Source of the DNA: Castor canadensis
Lineage: Eukaryota > Chordata > Mammalia > Rodentia > Castoridae
DNA length: 64,000 nucleotides
Assembly (NCBI RefSeq): GCF_047511655.1
Contig: NC_133397.1
Coordinates: 124,523,308-124,587,307 of the forward strand
Direction of reading: 5' to 3'
Below the pieces are notes generated by a model. That model did not search any database, was not told the DNA's origin, and saw only the letters and a program-made list of their open reading frames with translations. The translations under genes were made by a program, and so were the position numbers. Below, piece by piece: positions 1-11,775 of this stretch. Position 1 is the first letter of the stretch; each line of letters begins with the position of its first letter.

Positions 1-1500
1 ACAACTTTCTTGCTTATCAAGCCAAGTCAGAGATTACTATACATTAAGGCAATTTTGGAACAATTTTATCACTCAGGTATGCAGATAGGTTTAGACTAAA
101 TTCATTTCTGTTTATAATCACTCCCTTTTGGTCATACTCTCAGATCTAGAAAGATTAAATAAAACCATGGCCCATCTTTTGCAACCATCACAATAAATCT
201 ACCTGATCTCCATAAATTTACAATTTATAATTTTACAATGCTAAATAAGATGACTCTTGCATTTTATGGTTCTATTAGTTCAACCAAAACAAGATGACTC
301 CGTGTATGAAGGTGGCTGTATTTAAAGTTTAAGGAGCATAACATAATACAGTGTCAAGAGAGAGAAGACTGAAATATATTTATTAACAGAAGACTCCATG
401 GGCCAAACCAAGCAAAATTAAATAGTTCATGGTTTAGACAACAGAGACAGTTCAATTGTATCTGAATTTCACTGGCCATAGACCTTGTTTGGAGTATATG
501 GTGACAAGAAATTCAACTTTACAGTTAGTCATAGTGACCTAGAGACACACTAAAGCATTCATAAGTTTTAGGAACCCCTGGCACAGCCAGCCTTGCCATT
601 CGCCATTCGGGACGTCTGCAGACTAGGTACTAGGTGCTCCTGTGAGGACATCATGTGCTTCTTTCCCTTTGCAAATTCCCTTAATACATATGATGGCAGT
701 ATCTAAAGCAATAGCAGCATCAGCTACCATTTAAATTAAATCCTTCTGTAGTATTTAAATAAAGGAAAAGGAAGGTTTGGTATTCAGCCTTGTTCAGCAC
801 TGTGCATAATTCCCTCAACTCAGGAGAGGAGCTGAGCAGGAGCTGTACCGATTAAGTGTCCTTGTTGCAACATGAATGCTCCTACCCATTTGTTGGAGGG
901 TGGCCTCTACCGATCTGTAGTTCTCAGCGATGTGATCAACAGCAAAGGTGAAAATGTTCTCTAACTTACAAATAAAGCTTTAAGTTCTATACAACTGGCA
1001 CTTCACTACCTCCAAAAGTGAGCTCCCAGGAACTCATACCCCCTCTAGTATGTTCCTCACTGGAAACCAACTTGCTCTCATCTATTTCAAGACAGGTACT
1101 AGTTTTGGTTATTGATCACTTTGACCTCTGATTAATGGAAATATTCTGGGAACTCTCAGTAAAAGTTATTTGAAAGGCAGGAGTGAGCTAAACCAGATTT
1201 CAAGACCTGAACCAACAAGGATGCAGAACAGAATAAGAGAATTCTCCAGAAACCCTCAATAGGAAAGAAGGTCACCTAGAAAGGTTTTCCCCATCAGTCG
1301 TCATAACTCCTCAAGAAGGTCTAATGAGAATCTGCTCTCAGGTGGTTGGGTTTCTCCATTACATGCTAATGGAGTGCATAACCACATTTGTTGGCAAGGA
1401 ATCCTACTGAAATAATCTTCGGGCTTCAAGGTGTCTCTCACTGGGAATGGTTTCCTGACTTTTTTTTTTTTTGGTATTAGGCCATGGGCCCATTATTGTG
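1..1500. other. No gene; possible ERV env/LTR remains
   Basis: AT-rich sequence with no coding signal I can place. Orientation of the neighbouring provirus predicts env and the 3' LTR here, but I could not recognise either. A CpG-bearing patch around 590-620 stands out from the surroundings. Confidence 0.3.
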
Positions 1501-1504
1501 ATTT

Positions 1505-1864
1505 CTTGCTGGAGAATAAACATAAGTTTAAAAAAGAGTCATTCACAAATTATGGTTTCACAGATTTGTCTTGTGTGGAAAAGTAAAGGGTTAGAATTGT
1601 AGGGAATTGAAAAAAAATAAGGCCTTTATGATAATGGAGAACATCGGATCTGAGATCTTAAGGAAATTATCCACATCTTACAATGCTGTCTACTTCTGGG
1701 GAAGCATCTCCCTTGCTAGCTTTACATGAAAGTCTCTGGCAGGTAACAGTTGCAGGAGTGCAATGGTGCTTTCTTATGGTGTAAAATGTGGATTCATGAT
1801 TAGAGGGGCTGAAGATTTTGCTGCCATGTATAAGAAGAACTTGCTGGAGAATAAACATAAGTTT
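1505..1864. repeat. 25-bp perfect direct repeat bracketing 310 bp
   Basis: The 25-mer starting cttgctggagaataaac occurs at 1505-1529 and again at 1840-1864. It lies at the low-coordinate end of the ERV zone, possibly in the env or 3' region. It looks like a local duplication rather than a target-site duplication, because it is too long and the enclosed segment has no poly-A or terminal repeats. Confidence 0.6.
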
Positions 1865-2106
1865 TTTTAAAAATCCTTCTTAATGCAGTCTTTGTCTGAT
1901 GTCATTTCCAGAAGACCCAGTCTCCAAGTTCTAGATCATGAGAGGCTGGCTGTCATCCATCGGTGGGTCAAAAGGAACTTCTTTTATCAGATAAAAATAC
2001 CCTTGGCATAATGCAAATGAATAAAGGCATTATAATTTTCCCAGTAAAACGGATTCTCCCATCACTGAAAATCCTCCAGGAATGCACCATAAAGAATACA
2101 TACCTT

Positions 2107-2355
2107 CTACCAACTCCTCACTGCTGTGATAGGATCAGCTTTTCTACGTGGGATGAATGTAGGAAACCTGTATGCAGAAAACATACAGACAAGTACATAC
2201 TGGCGCTCCACTGAAGGTGACAGCCAGATGAAGTCCATTTGTAAATGTGCAAATGGTCCATCAGAGAGCAGGAATGCACTACCTGAAGTCTTTATTGTCT
2301 TCCCAGGATTATGGACTTCACAGACCAAACATTGATTATAATTCATTTTTTCCAT
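2107..2355 (-). pseudogene. ERV integrase N-terminal fragment
   Basis: Minus-strand open stretch of 82 codons reading CLVCEVHNPGKTIKT, then DGPFAHLQMDFIWL and YVLVCMFS. This is the end of the zinc-binding region plus the first aspartate block (MDF) of the integrase core in ERV1-type elements. The frame then breaks, so the rest of the catalytic core is lost or shifted. Orientation agrees with the gag, protease and RNase H pieces. Confidence 0.75.
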
Positions 2356-3209
2356 TTTAGAATAGTCACTACCAATATTTTCTCATAATTTGAATTGTCT
2401 TCCCTGTTCCATAATGAGTAGTGGAATGCAAAGCTTTTAACAAAAGAAGCTTCAAAAACTAGTTAGGAGGACAGGAGCTGTTTAGATCTTCTGTGAGTCC
2501 ATGCTGACATCAAATTCACATCCTTTCAGATTCCAATATTGCAGTTTTGAATTTGGTGCATTACACTGATTATTAAATGGATCCTCATAGGAAGTTGAAC
2601 TAGATCCAATTTTGTAGTTTATTCAAATTGCACATTCTTTTTGTTTCAGCATAGCTGACTTGGCATGAAAATGTGCCAATGAATTCTGTTGACATTCAGG
2701 TTACATTTTACAAGTACAGGATTTCAATCCTAATAACAGCAATTTCTGAATGTAATAGAATAGCAGAATGAAACTCATCCACTTCATTTCTGTTTTTAAT
2801 AGGGTTTTAGTAGATGTGAGAATGTAAGAAACACCCTTCTGTTTCTGTAACATACAAAAATCATGAATATCTCCAAAAGCATATCTGTTATTTGTGTAAA
2901 TATTTGGGGACTTTTCTTTAGCTATAGGACAAGCTTGAATAAAAGCAAAAAGCTTTGCTGGTTGAGGTGAATTAAATTAAGGAAGAGTTCTTTTCTATAT
3001 TAGCTCAGTTAGGGTTGTAACAGCATCCTATCTGAAAGTTTTCTGCTAAGTTTTTGGCATAAGACCCATCAGCAAAATCTATCAATTCAGGTCCATCCAG
3101 TGGAGTGTCTTATGAATAGACATAAAGGGGTCACTAATTCTGATATTATGCCCAAAGGCTGTGGGCTTCACCATCATCCAGGAAAGATAGGCGGAGGTGG
3201 ACCATTTTA

Positions 3210-3777
3210 TTATTTTTTAAATTTTACTTTATCGTTTTCATATTTACTTACACATGTATTTGGGCCACCTCCTCTCCCACTACCTGCCTCTGGGCAGAAC
3301 CTGTTTTGCCCTCTTGTTCTCTGATTTTGTTGAAGAAAAAACATAAAAGATAATAAGAGAAACATAGGGTTTTGCTAGTTTGAGATAAAAATAGCTATAC
3401 AGAGAGATTCCTTATGTTATTTCCATGCATATGTGTATTTGAACCCATATTGGTTCATCTCTGCCAGACTTCTTCACTACTTCCTGGACCCCTTCCCATA
3501 GTGGCCTCTGCCAGTTTAAGGTTAGTTTATTTGCTCCTCAACAAGGAGCACATCAACCACATTCAAGTTTTAGGTTTCCTTCCCTTTCCCTATTTCTCCC
3601 GTACATGTTCTTCCCTTAGTGTGTGACCCATGTCCAATAATATTACTGCCTTTGTTTTGAGTCTGTAATCCACATATGAGGGAGCACATGCGAATTTTGG
3701 CCTTCTGAGCCTGGCTAACTTTGTTCAAGATGATGTTCTCCAGTTCCATCCATTTTCCTGCAATTGTCACAATTTCA
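3210..3777 (-). mobile_element. 5'-truncated L1 inserted into the ERV
   Basis: Sense is minus: the start (plus coordinates) is the remnant of the poly-A tail as a T-rich run, then the 3' UTR, then the end of ORF2 near 3777 (GKWMELENIILN, LICGL). Flanking copies of aggtggaccatttta at 3195-3209 and 3778-3792 are a perfect 15-base target-site duplication. The insertion splits the ERV pol region, so it is younger than the provirus. Confidence 0.9.
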
Positions 3778-3963
3778 AGGTGGACCATTTTAGACAGAGG
3801 TAGGAAGAAGACAACAGAAGAATTCTGTGTTAGGCTACTTACTGAAAGGTAATGGATTTGGCTGGACTTCAATAGACTTCACACACAGTGCAATGTGCCA
3901 GAAATGTCCCCAAACCCTAATTCAGATAAGACTTCTGCCAGTTCAACTGCTGCCACTACCATC

Positions 3964-4160
3964 TTAAACAGTTAGGACATTGGTTAGGTCATGCACTGGG
4001 TCTATGATCCCCCCATGGTCTTGAATAAGAACTAGTGTTTGGTATCTGTACTTATGCATGAATAATGTGAAAGGTTTCATATAATTTGGAAGTCCTAGAG
4101 CCAAGAACTGATGGAAGGCCAGCTGTACTTGGCTAACAGCTGTTCGTGACTGCCTTCCCA
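3964..4160 (-). pseudogene. ERV reverse transcriptase/RNase H junction fragment
   Basis: Minus-strand open stretch with ALGLPNYMKPFTLFMH, the conserved block at the connection between reverse transcriptase and RNase H in gamma-type ERVs. It is followed by a degraded stretch ending IIDPVHDLTNVLTV. It is open only over 65 codons. The upstream reverse-transcriptase part (about 4170-5150) is too broken to follow in one frame. Confidence 0.65.
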
Positions 4161-5199
4161 AGGCAAAGGTTCTGGTCCTGTGTTCTTAGTGAGCTCACCC
4201 AATGGAGGGGCTAGTGTGGACAAATTAGTAACCCAGGATCTGCAGCACAAGAAAGACTGTCGATCATCTTGCAGGCTGGGGAAGATTTTGAATAGTTTTT
4301 ATTCTCTCTTGTGTGGGAGGAAAATTCTTCAGCAATCAGGTCATGACCTAAATAGGGGAACTTTCCCCTCAAACAGTGATGCTTTCCCATTGAAATCTTG
4401 CAGCCTGTATACAAATTACTGTGGAAGGTAGACTGAGTCAGTTTCAGAGCACTCTGTGGTGGGGTTGCACAGCAATAGGTGGTTTCTATCCTGAGGGAGG
4501 GTGGGTTTCTGAAGAGACTGTGGGCTGTGGCACCTGACGCAGTGCCTGGAGAAGAACGGACTTCAGTGAACAATCAGGGTGCTGTTCACTTTTCCACACA
4601 GAGGCAGATATTGACATTCTCACCTGAAACTCTAAAGAAGGCTGAGCAGAGTTGGGTCACTATGAACCAATTTGAAAGAGGGGGCACATTGAACAACAAA
4701 GTATTTAGAATCATAGCGAACTTCAGTATCACAATTTTATTAACTGCTCATAGATCTTTAGCAAATCTCATCCATCTGATTCTTAACTGATAGGATTGGA
4801 GTGTTACAAAGTCTAGTGCATGGAATTACAAGTCTTTGCTTAATTAAGCCTTCTGTAATTAGCGAGAGTGCTTAAATTGCTTCAGATTTCAATGGATATT
4901 ACAGTAATTTAGGCAATGGTTTCAGATAATCAATTTGAACTTTAATGGTCTCCACAGTTTTAATCCTTCTTATATCAATAGATATAGCCCACAAACCTTC
5001 AGGAATTTTACAAAGATCAGTGATACTACAGGCCTGTGCCTCTACCATATCGATTTCTACCTGTAGAGAGCACAGTAGTTCTAGGGTAGGGATTAAGGAA
5101 ATTATAATATTACTTTTTCCCTCTGAAGAGAACTTTATGTGTCTTTTAGTATAAAAATCTCACCCTAACAAGTTCATTGGTACAGTAACACACAGTAAA

Positions 5200-5400
5200 A
5201 AGGTATGGTGGTTTTTTTTCAGAAAATGGCCCTAGTATCAATCAGATAGGTTCAGAGATGGGTACTTCTTGTACCTGATTTGAAATTTCCACAAGAGTGA
5301 CATTTTTACTCCTGGGGGTTCGTTGATTTACTAACCTGGGGTTTATGGAAGACAAAGTGGCTGTCATATCCGGCAAGATGGTACAGGATTCCCTAGTTAT
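5200..5400 (-). pseudogene. ERV protease-like fragment
   Basis: A minus-strand frame contains the block TPRSKNVTLVGISNQ followed by VPVSEP-like residues. This matches the region just after the active-site aspartate of ERV1-type proteases as I remember it. The frame carries a stop soon after, and the catalytic DTG part is degraded. It lies between the gag and reverse-transcriptase remains, as expected. Confidence 0.6.
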
Positions 5401-6131
5401 CCTAATTCTTGTTGCCCTTTTTCATTCAAAGGCAGTATGGCCAACATTTTACTGAAAAATCCCTCAAGGATCCATCAATGTTGATGACATTATTTGTGGG
5501 CTTCTGTTCACAGGAAAACAAACAGGCTTATTTGCAGACAGTCGTAAAAACAGACAATTTCCCCTTCAGTGTCCTAGTTTTTGCAATAAAGGCAAATACC
5601 TGGAAGTACAGAATTCCTTGTCCTAGATCCAGTCAGTTATGAATTAAAATAAAGACAGGAAAGCCCTTTGGTCTGGATCCCTGTAATTGCTGAGGTTGGA
5701 GAGAAACAAGCTTGCTAGACTTTTGTGTGTGTTTCTCCAGTTCTAGAGTTGTCTCAAAATGCTTAGCTAATGCCACCAATTCAACCATCCCACTTTATGT
5801 TTTGTAATTAGACCAGGAAATTCAGGACAAAGTCTATTTACGAATAAAGCAGTTAACACCATTGCAGTTCTCACAGGAAATGTTCCTTGATGCATTTCAA
5901 GCCCTGAATGCTGCAATACCAGTGTTTCTAGGTGAGCTCTGCAATCTGAAACTGGTTTGTTCTTCTTTTGCAGGCAAGACTGCAGAAGAGACTATCATTC
6001 TGTGGGAAAACCTTCCAGAGTGAATTTAAAAGGCTTTCAGCAATTTCCCTTAGACCCTTCCTGGATGGGGCTTTGGAAAGATTTTTAATATCCTCCTCAG
6101 GTTGCTTCCATTCTGCTTCTGCTATCCATTT

Positions 6132-6330
6132 TCAAGCTTCACTGCATCCCCAATAGCAGATTATAAATTGGTAAAGATCAGAGAGTTCCAGGTCAAATAC
6201 TCCTATGAGGATTCTAAAGTCCTCGGTGAATTTTTGAGGATTTTCTTTTGGATTTGGAAATCTTCTTATGTTAATAAGCCTCATACCATAAGGAGAAAGG
6301 CAATTGGGGAAAAGGGCTAGTGAACATAGA
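6132..6330 (-). pseudogene. ERV gag (capsid) fragment
   Basis: Minus-strand translation contains NPQKFTEDFRILIG followed by FDLELSDLYQ, the pattern of the gammaretroviral capsid N-terminal region. Reading continues with stops through about 5640, where gag remains can be followed only roughly. This is an inactive relic inside the ERV. Confidence 0.7.
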
Positions 6331-6599
6331 GTACTGAAGTAAAGAAAAATAAGAAACAGCTCATACTTCATAGCAAAGTCCTAGTTATTGCTTTTTCCCA
6401 AATAATCCTTTAAGAAACCAAGTTTTGGTTCATTTAGTCTTTTAGAGGTCTCTGCCAGCAAGTAGAGAACACACGTGCTGTTTTCTGAGGGTTTTGCTGA
6501 ATGTTTTTCTAATATGTTCCAGAAATGAAGCAAATTAAAACTTCTCATTGGGTTAACCCATTTTTCCCAAAAATGCACTTGCTCTGTACCCATAATTTT

Positions 6600-7600
6600 G
6601 ATATGTGAATCTAGTTGGAGTTCTAGAACATAGGGTTCTAGCCTTGGATTTTGACAACCACAAATTAAAAAAAATTAAAAACCAAAAATACTTACTTTGG
6701 GCCCTTAGCTAGATCCAATAGAGTTGTCAAATCTAATTCCTCTCTGAATCTAGTTTAGATCCTATCTAACCCATCATATCTAAAGTCTCCTAACTGACTC
6801 GAATCCAGAAAAGTTTTACAAAAAGGGAAAGAGGAAAACAATAGTTTCTCAAACTCAAAGAGCTCAGAATCTGAGAGACTTGCACCTTTTAGTTGCTGCA
6901 GAGGGTCACTGGCTCAAGTGACCCTGACAGGGTTTCATGTGGTCACTCCCTGCTCCTGTGATTGCTCAAAGCTCTACATACAGTAAGAACGAGGAGGTCT
7001 ACAAAGGGCTTTCATCTACCAGTGCCTTCGTCCCATTTGTAACCACACAGAAGCAAATGGGTTTTGCACGTAATGGTGCCCTGCACTGTGGGGTCAGTGC
7101 CCTATAACATGAGCTGTCATGTCCCTTTCACAACAGTTCTATGAAATCAGCAGAGATGAGAATACCGGAGCACTGATTCATGTCATATCGAGCTGTCATG
7201 TGAAGGAGCTTTAAGGTCCAGGTGTTGGTACTGCACACACATGGTGCTGTGTTGAGAAGAATTCTAGCTCATGATGAGAACTAATGGCAAGGTGCCACCA
7301 TTGAATGGAGACATCAGTCAGACACAGAAGAGAGGAAGCAGTAGCCTCAGCATCTTGCTTTTATAGACATTTTCTGTGCTCTTCAAGTTGTTCTTAAAAG
7401 ACTACTGATATTTCTGACCTGAGTGACTTCCTGCTGCATTCTGAATGAGTTCTAACTGAGATCACACTTCTCTGACCCAGTGTTTACTCCAGTCCAAAGT
7501 GGATGCCAGTATTTCACCCTTCTTTAAATAATCATCCATTATTTCACTAAGTTCACAGTGGTATCCTAACTTTTGAAGTTTTTCAAAGTAAAATACCCAT
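6600..7600. other. No gene; possible ERV leader/5' LTR zone
   Basis: This sequence lies upstream (in proviral sense) of the gag remnant, so a leader and 5' LTR would be expected, but no LTR ends or primer-binding site could be fixed. Otherwise it appears unassigned. Confidence 0.3.
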
Positions 7601-7604
7601 GAAG

Positions 7605-8115
7605 CATTTTGATTATTATTTCTAAATTTTTATTATTATTGTATTGGATGTGCACTATGACATTTACAAAAGTGCTTACAATATGTCTTAGTTCAATTCA
7701 CCCCCTCCATCACTCTCCTTTATCTCCTCTCCCCCCTTCTTAGAATAGTTTAAACAGGTATCATTTTTCCATTTTCATACATTAGTACACAATATTTCCA
7801 CCATATTCACCTTCCTTCACCCTTCCCCTGTATCCTCTTCCCTCCGTTGCCATCCCCCATTCAGGACTCGTTTTACTTTCCTGTCCTTTGTTTTTGAAAA
7901 AAGGGCATTTCTGCTTGCTTAAGATCGCTGTACAGGGAATTTCCTTGTGATGTTCCCATGTACATATGTATTATAACCTGAATTGGTTCATTCTATTTTT
8001 CACCTTTGTACTTTAGTCCCCCCCTTATGGTGATTTCAACAGGTTCAAATATTCTGTAGTCATTTTTATATAGGAAGTATATCAACCATATTCATCTCAT
8101 AAGGCTTTTAAACAT
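7605..8115 (-). mobile_element. L1 3' UTR fragment
   Basis: C/T-rich stretch beginning with an A/T-rich tail, followed by tcaccccctccatcactctcc and a segment ending agtatatcaaccatattc. The same layout recurs at 18843-19400 and 40876-41215, so these are copies of one L1 3' UTR subfamily in minus orientation. Confidence 0.7.
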
Positions 8116-8689
8116 TCTATGACAGGGGACCAAAGAAGGCTCAATGAAAATATGTTTTATTTCTCTCTTTGTTGAGATCAATATAGTGTTTTTATCAGTA
8201 ACATGTTGCTAAGCCAGAGTTTTGTCTCTAATCACTCCTCTCCCTGTTTTACTTTTTACTTAGGGTTCCTACTTCTTTACCCCTCAACAGTAGTGTTTAT
8301 TCAAATATTTCCAACAGCACATTTTCCCTTGAAGCCTTTTTTTTAATAAAATCTGAATTTAGCAGCAGAAAATTTCTCTAAAAATGTTTGAAATAAAAAT
8401 ACTGACATTTTTCATGGTGTACCATGTACAGACTTTCTTTGCACCCTGATTCAAATTGTCAAATTTGATTTCACTCAGCAAACACCATTAAAATGAGCAA
8501 AGTGGTCATTTGGATATTTCTACAAAGTCACACGAAGAAACAGTTAGTGTTTAGCATATGAACCTATGGTTCCAGTTAAACTGACTGCGGAAGACTGCTG
8601 AGAAAACAGAACCTCAGAGCCTGACGGATGCCCACAAGGGAATACATGCAGCCCAATTCCATCTCACCTGCTCTCCCTGCTGTAGTTGG

Positions 8690-9000
8690 GAGTTTTAAGT
8701 CCCTTAAAAGCCCACGTGTTAAAGTCTTAGTCTCCAGTCTGAGGCACAATTAGGAGCTGATGTAACCTTTAAGGAGAAGGGGCTAGTTAAAAGTCTTAGA
8801 CCATCAAGGGCATGCTCTCTAAGGGCTCTGAGGCTGGCCCCTTCTGGTCTCTTACTTCCACCATGAGGTGAACAGTTTCCCCTGCCACACAATCTCCCCC
8901 ATATTGTGCTGCCTTGCAACAGATCCAAAAATAGTGAGGCCAAACTGTGAGCCAAAATATGCCTTTCTCAGGTACTTTGTAACACTAACGGAAAACTAAC
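8690..9000 (+). mobile_element. MaLR-type (MST-like) LTR
   Basis: It contains cacgtgttaaagtctta near the start, a ccaccatgaggtgaacag block, and an end reading actgtgagccaaaatatg followed by ctcaggtactttgtaacac. This order matches the 3' part of MST/THE1-type ERVL-MaLR LTRs as I remember it. It is a solo, degraded copy with uncertain ends. Confidence 0.55.
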
Positions 9001-10200
9001 ACTCCTAATAACATATCAGTGTTTTTAAAAACACCATTTAAATCCTTTCAAACTAAAATGTAATCCTATTATCCTGGAACTCTTATAGTTATTTCTCTCT
9101 GTTTTGAGTCTCTGCAGAATTTAGGACCTGTGTTTATATTATCTGTTATACAGTATCTTTCATAGTAACCATGCAGTAAGCAATAATGAATTCTCTAATC
9201 AGAAAGAGGAATTTTTAAGTATAGATAAGCTTAAGTAAATACTTCAAATCCAGAGCAACTTCTTCAAGTAAACAATTTTACCCAAAGGTGGACACTGCAA
9301 TTATTTACAATAGTGAACTGCTTAAAACTATCTAAATACTCAACACCGGGAGATTGGCAAACAGATATAAAAGATTGAATATTTGATATACATTAAAGTT
9401 AATGCTAGTAAAAGTTCTTTACTATTAAGTGAAAATCAAGATACACACTTTTATATAGGAATATTATAGCATATAAATATGATTTTGCTTAGAACATGTA
9501 GGACAGTTACGGAAAACAGTTGTAACTATAGAATAGATCTATAATTTTTGGTATTTCCTAAACTTTTCCATGAAAAACATTAATTCTTTTCTAAATTGCT
9601 TTTTAATGAGAAAAAATTTTCCACGAAAGTTTTAAAACGTCACAAACTTACAAATAATTTATTCAGAGGCAGCATGACTTTTAAATAATTCCAGCAGTTG
9701 AACAATGAGTCACACAATAAAAGGCTTACTAGGAGTAATTACTAAAAGTGAGACTTCCTTGTATCAGCTTCCAGAGTTGTAATCAAAAGGGGTCCACATA
9801 CCCAGTTATTGGCAAAAAAAAAAAAAATCAGCTCCTACAGAAACATTGGATTAAAGTGCTTTTCTAAAATGATTAACACATTTACATACTTGCACCATAG
9901 AATGAAATAATAGTAATACCAAGGCAAAATACACAATTTAAAAAATTTGTCACCATGAAATTGCACAACACCCTTCCAAGACAGAGTAGTTTCTAAGGGT
10001 GTTGACAGACAAGAGAGAGACATAAAGGACTGTGTAGCCCAAGCTATGATGCTTTATCTACGTAAAGTTAACATAGGATGAACTGAGTACATTTACAATG
10101 ACGGAGTACGCCTGTGAGAACATCACTGCAGTCAAAGTAAGGAACATACCCATCTTCCCCAAAGACTTTCTTGTACCTTCCTCCTTGCCTCTTTTTGCTC
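9000..10200. other. Unassigned AT-rich intergenic sequence
   Basis: No coding frame of interest and no repeat recognised with confidence. It contains short A/T runs such as the A-run near 9815. Confidence 0.4.
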
Positions 10201-10249
10201 TACCCACCTTTCTTAGTCACAAATTAGTTTGTCACTATTAGATTATGGA

Positions 10250-11110
10250 CCGATCTGAACTTTCTGGAATTTGTATCAGATCTCTACTTTACTTGCTTCA
10301 CCCACTCAGAACAATTATTTGGAGATCATTCCATGGTATAGAATGTTCCAATAGTGTGTTTGTTTTACTTGCTAAGCAGAATTATATAATATACTGCATT
10401 CTCTTTTTCCATTCACCTGTTAATGGATATTTATAGATTTTGGCTATTAAAATAAAGCTTCTATGAACATTCCTGTGTAAGTTTTTGTATGAACACAGAC
10501 TACTTTTTCTCTTAGAATATAGTAGTAAATGGCCTAAGAATAGAAGGCTAGGTCAAATGGTAAAGTCTGTTTAAGAAACCGCCAGCCAAAGTGGTTGTAC
10601 TATTTTATTCTCTCACCAGCAGTTTATAAATTTTCCACTTCCTCTACATTCTTGTGAACATTTGTAATATCAGTTCTCAATTTTTCTTTTTGATAGGACT
10701 TCAAGTTTGAACTCAGGGCTTCATACTTGTAAAGCAGATGCTCTAACTCTTGAGTCACAACTCCAGTCCTTTTTGCTTTGGTTATTTTGGAGATGGAATC
10801 TCATGAGCTATTGGTCTAGGCTGGCCTTGAACCATGATCCTCCCAATCTCAGCTTCCCAAGTAGCTAGGATTACTGGTGTGAGCCACTGGTGCCTGGCCA
10901 GTTCTTAATTTTAGCTATTCTATGAGGTATGTGGTATTTCACTGTGGTTTTAATTTGCATTTCTCAATAATTAGTGGGGCTGCTTATTACTTCATTTGCT
11001 TATTTTCCATAATGACATAGTTTCATTGGTGAAGTGTTTATTCAAATCCTTTGAACACTTTTAATAAACACATTGTTATTCTTTTATTGAGTTTTGGAAG
11101 GAGATGAAAG
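10250..11110 (-). mobile_element. Ancient L1 ORF2 3' fragment, SINE-interrupted
   Basis: Reading the plus strand, ggatatttatagattttggc and aataaagcttctatgaacat are the reverse complement of the end of ORF2 in old mammalian L1s. The L1 sequence resumes after 10912 with gtggttttaatttgcatttc. A SINE at 10686-10898 splits the two halves. Confidence 0.7.
10686..10898 (-). mobile_element. Dimeric SINE (tRNA-like plus B1-like)
   Basis: Minus-sense copy: the tRNA-like part reads gtttgaactcagggcttcat on the plus strand and is followed by the 7SL/B1-like part ending ggtgtgagccactggtgcctgg. Near-identical flanks, cagttctcaatttt at 10671 and cagttcttaatttt at 10899, form the target-site duplication within the older L1. 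Confidence 0.8.
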
Positions 11111-11146
11111 ATGGATGATAGATAGATAGATGATAGATAGATAGAA
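11111..11146 (+). repeat. (GATA)n-type microsatellite
   Basis: Imperfect gata/gatg repeat run, about 36 bases. Confidence 0.85.
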
Positions 11147-11179
11147 GTCCTTAATGTAAATGATTTTAAAGTTTTATGT

Positions 11180-11750
11180 TTGTGGCTTGTCCTAAACAAT
11201 TGGATCTTGGTGCGCTGTGATTGTAGTTGTCTTCATGCTTCTTGTATTTGTGACTCTTGGATCTGTAGGTTGGCAGTTTTGTCAGATTTGGAAAATTTTC
11301 AGCCTTTCTTTCATCAAAGATGCTTTTCTATGCCTGTCCCTTGTCTTTGGGCACTTAAATTACTATAAATATAATTGGGTCACTTGAAATTGTCCACTAT
11401 CTCTCTGTGTTTTATCTTGATATTTTCATATCTCCTTCACATTTGTCATCAATCCAGCCAATGTGTTGATCACCTTACACATTTCACTGTTCTTTTCTAG
11501 AAATTCAATTTTTGTGTGTTTGTACATTCCATGTTCCTGCTTCTTTTGGGGACATACAGAATAGTTATATAACCATGTTAAAATCTTTATTTGGTAATTC
11601 TAATATTTGTGTCAGTTCTGGCTTTCAATTGATTTCTCTTTATTATGAATCATGTTTTCTAATGTTTTGCCTGTTTGCTCATTCTTATTGAATTCTAGAC
11701 AGTGTAGACTTTTATTTTTTGGGGTGCTGAATATCTTTGGATTCCTGTAA
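11180..11750. mobile_element. Ancient L1M-type 3' UTR-like sequence
   Basis: Blocks such as ttcttgtatttgtgactcttgg, gatctgtaggttggcag and ttggaaaattttcagcc recall the 3' UTR of old L1M elements. It is highly diverged and the orientation was not settled. Confidence 0.45.
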
Positions 11751-11775
11751 ATATTCTTGAGCTTTGGTTTAGACA

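Larger units (their letters stand above)
1900..6600 (-). mobile_element. Decayed ERV1-like (gamma-type) endogenous retrovirus
   Basis: On the minus strand, remnants occur in proviral order from high to low coordinates: gag capsid (about 6130-6330), a protease-like block (about 5200-5400), RNase H start (3964-4160) and integrase start (2107-2355). Each open stretch is short and separated by stops and frameshifts, so no protein can be made. A younger L1 splits the pol region at 3210-3777. Short blocks (for example NPQKFTEDFR in gag and NPGKTIKT in integrase) are typical of gammaretrovirus-like ERVs from family knowledge. I could not identify paired LTRs, a primer-binding site or env with confidence, so the ends given are approximate and the true element probably extends to about 0.6-7 kb. 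Confidence 0.75.

Noticed and set aside
590..7100. Assignment of LTRs, primer-binding site and env to the ERV
   Set aside because: I looked for matching terminal repeats, a tRNA-complementary site and env motifs but found none I could support.
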